A stretch of 5,222 bases of DNA from CAYNFH01 sp964396385 (GTDB taxonomy: Bacteria; Armatimonadota; Chthonomonadetes; Chthonomonadales; CAJBBX01), in NCBI GenBank assembly GCA_964396385.1, contig CAYNFH010000323.1, forward strand, positions 1 to 5,222. Direction: 5' to 3'. A program made the position numbers and the translations under genes. Under the pieces are notes generated by a model. It saw nothing but the letters and a program-made list of their open reading frames with translations. It made no database searches and was not told where the DNA came from. This document shows, piece after piece, positions 4,453 through 5,222 of the stretch. The first letter of the stretch is position 1. Each line of letters begins with the position of its first letter.

Positions 4453-4492
4453 CGGGCGAAACTTCCTGCTCGCCCGCAAAAAAACCGGGCGA
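4453..4492 (-). promoter_or_regulatory. Three alternating heptamers forming competing hairpins
   Basis: CGGGCGA (4453-4459), TCGCCCG (4470-4476) and CGGGCGA (4486-4492) are perfect alternating inverted copies, so the middle one can pair with either neighbour but not both. On the barrel-gene strand, a run of seven T (4484 down to 4478) sits in the loop of one of these hairpins. A fourth segment (TCCTG just after the array on that strand) can pair with CAGGA inside the other loop. This looks like a structure-switching leader, but there is no recognised riboswitch and no terminator. Confidence 0.35.
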
Positions 4493-4506
4493 ACCAGCAT
4501 ATCCTC

Positions 4507-4569
4507 GACGGCTGACGGTGGACGATGGACCGACGGAATCCGTCCGTCATCCGTCCGCCGTCCTCCGTC
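4507..4569. repeat. 63-bp palindrome built of opposed heptad arrays (GACGGNN / CCGTCNN)
   Basis: GACGG-like units start at 4507, 4514, 4521 and 4528, and CCGTC units start at 4544, 4551, 4558 and 4565, all on a 7-bp grid. An extra pair (4532, 4540) lies next to the centre at A4538. The arms 4507-4537 and 4539-4569 pair at 24 Watson-Crick plus 1 wobble of 31 positions. It begins 12 bp after the stop of the BtpA-family gene, so it would form a long hairpin at the end of that transcript. There is no U-tract. Confidence 0.75.
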
Positions 4570-4581
4570 ATTTATAGCCCG

Positions 4582-5222
4582 TCACCCTCGGGCGGCTAGG
4601 AGCGCGCGGACGAGGTCGGGGTCTATCGGTCCATCGATCCTGCCGCCGGATTTGAGGCTGCTCCCGACAATGGCGCCGTCCGCCACCGACAACAGCTCCG
4701 CCCCGTTCTCGGAGCTCAGCCCGCTCCCAACCAGCACCGGCACCGTCGGCACGGCGCTCTTGGCCGCGCGAAGGTCCTCCAGGTCGGTGCGAGAACCGGT
4801 GGAGACCCCTGTGACGATGAGGGCGTCCGCTAGGCCCCGCTCCACCGCGTCGCGGGCCTGCTCCGCAAGGGGGACGTCGCCCAGGATCCGTGCGTGCTTC
4901 ACTCCCACGTCGGCCCAGATCCGGACACCAGGCGCCAGCGCGCGAGCGGCCACGGCCTCCCGCGCCGCCCCCTCGATGATCCCCTGGTCCGTCACGGCCG
5001 CTCCCACATAGACGTTGCAGCGTACGAATGCGCCGCCGCACACCGCGGCGATGGCGATGGCGCTCTCCACGTCATTTCGGAGCACGTTCACGCCCAGTGG
5101 AAGCGATGTGGTCTCGCGAATGGCCAGGGCCGCCGCGGTCATGGCGGCGATCGTGATGGGCGGCACACGGCTCTTGTGGAAGGGCGCGTCAAAGAAGTTC
5201 TCCACCATCACGCCGTCCGCGC
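4582..5222 (-). CDS. BtpA/SgcQ-family TIM-barrel protein, N-terminus beyond window
   Basis: The frame is open from the right edge to TGA at 4582-4584, giving 212 residues of a family normally about 260-280 long, so some 45-65 N-terminal residues are missing. The visible part starts within the family motif ADGVMVENFFDAPF. It continues with PLGVNVLRND, AFVRCNVYVGAAVTDQGIIEG, VRIWADVGVKHA, ADALIVTGVSTG, VPVLVGSGLSSEN and ADGAIVGSSLKSGG, matching successive strands and loops of a phosphate-binding-type TIM barrel (the GSG and GSSLK loops). In the cyanobacterium Synechocystis, BtpA is needed for photosystem I accumulation. Relatives occur in many non-photosynthetic bacteria, including SgcQ in E. 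coli, where the reaction is not established. Nothing photosynthetic is seen here, so the role is open. The in-frame GTG at 5211 is internal, not the start. Confidence 0.92.
   Translation of the reverse strand, partial: ADGVMVENFFDAPFHKSRVPPITIAAMTAAALAIRETTSLPLGVNVLRNDVESAIAIAAVCGGAFVRCNVYVGAAVTDQGIIEGAAREAVAARALAPGVRIWADVGVKHARILGDVPLAEQARDAVERGLADALIVTGVSTGSRTDLEDLRAAKSAVPTVPVLVGSGLSSENGAELLSVADGAIVGSSLKSGGRIDGPIDPDLVRALLAARG

Noticed and set aside
4478..4484. Seven-T run on the minus strand as a terminator for the BtpA-family gene
   Set aside because: The T-run lies in the loop between two arms, not after a stem; no stable stem directly precedes it.
3667..4500. Minus-strand 277-codon frame overlapping the barrel gene
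   Set aside because: It is out of frame with the signal peptide and barrel pattern, Arg-rich, and ends in the repeat array; it is a shadow frame.
4257..4581. Known riboswitch (cobalamin, TPP, SAM and similar) in the barrel-gene leader
   Set aside because: I looked for conserved core sequences on the minus strand and found none; only the heptamer hairpins and short repeats are visible.
4568..5041. Minus-strand frame inside the BtpA-family gene
   Set aside because: Its Gly/Arg-rich translation in a shifted frame has no motif, while the true frame carries all family motifs.

Overview
The window is GC-rich bacterial chromosomal DNA from a diderm (Gram-negative-type) organism. The diderm call rests on a small exported protein with an outer-membrane beta-barrel pattern ending in Phe. 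Strong AGGAGG-type ribosome sites and consensus-like sigma70 promoters are present, and two genes start with TTG. No rRNA, tRNA or phage genes are visible. The taxon cannot be fixed from this window. The mix of gene families and the abundance of hairpin-type intergenic repeats would fit a lineage such as Armatimonadota, but that is a low-confidence guess.

Layout, left to right. On the minus strand are the start of a membrane protein that runs off the left edge (1-246), a thymidine kinase (tdk, 365-1066, TTG start) and a GAF-domain sensor histidine kinase (1206-2537). A 443-bp divergent intergenic region (2538-2980) follows, packed with hairpins and carrying at its right end a full-consensus promoter. 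This promoter drives a small uncharacterised plus-strand gene (2981-3319), which ends in a strong hairpin terminator. Then comes 427 bp without a gene (3320-3746), filled with interspersed repeats. On the minus strand again are an 8-strand outer-membrane barrel (3747-4256, TTG start), a 325-bp gap with short-period repeats and competing hairpins, and the C-terminal three quarters of a BtpA/SgcQ-family TIM-barrel protein that runs off the right edge (4582-5222).

The genes do not form an evident pathway. Thymidine salvage, an orphan sensor kinase, an exported barrel and a BtpA-family protein look like ordinary neighbouring housekeeping and accessory genes. The distinctive content is intergenic. 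It includes (a) a two-hairpin repeat on both sides of the small gene whose stems differ by compensatory changes, (b) an approximately 80-bp-period array of GTCATCCCGAG-type repeats ending in an inverted copy, and (c) different 7- or 8-bp-period arrays in three places, two of them built as opposed arrays that fold on themselves. I see no defence system, CRISPR array, transposase or biosynthetic cluster.
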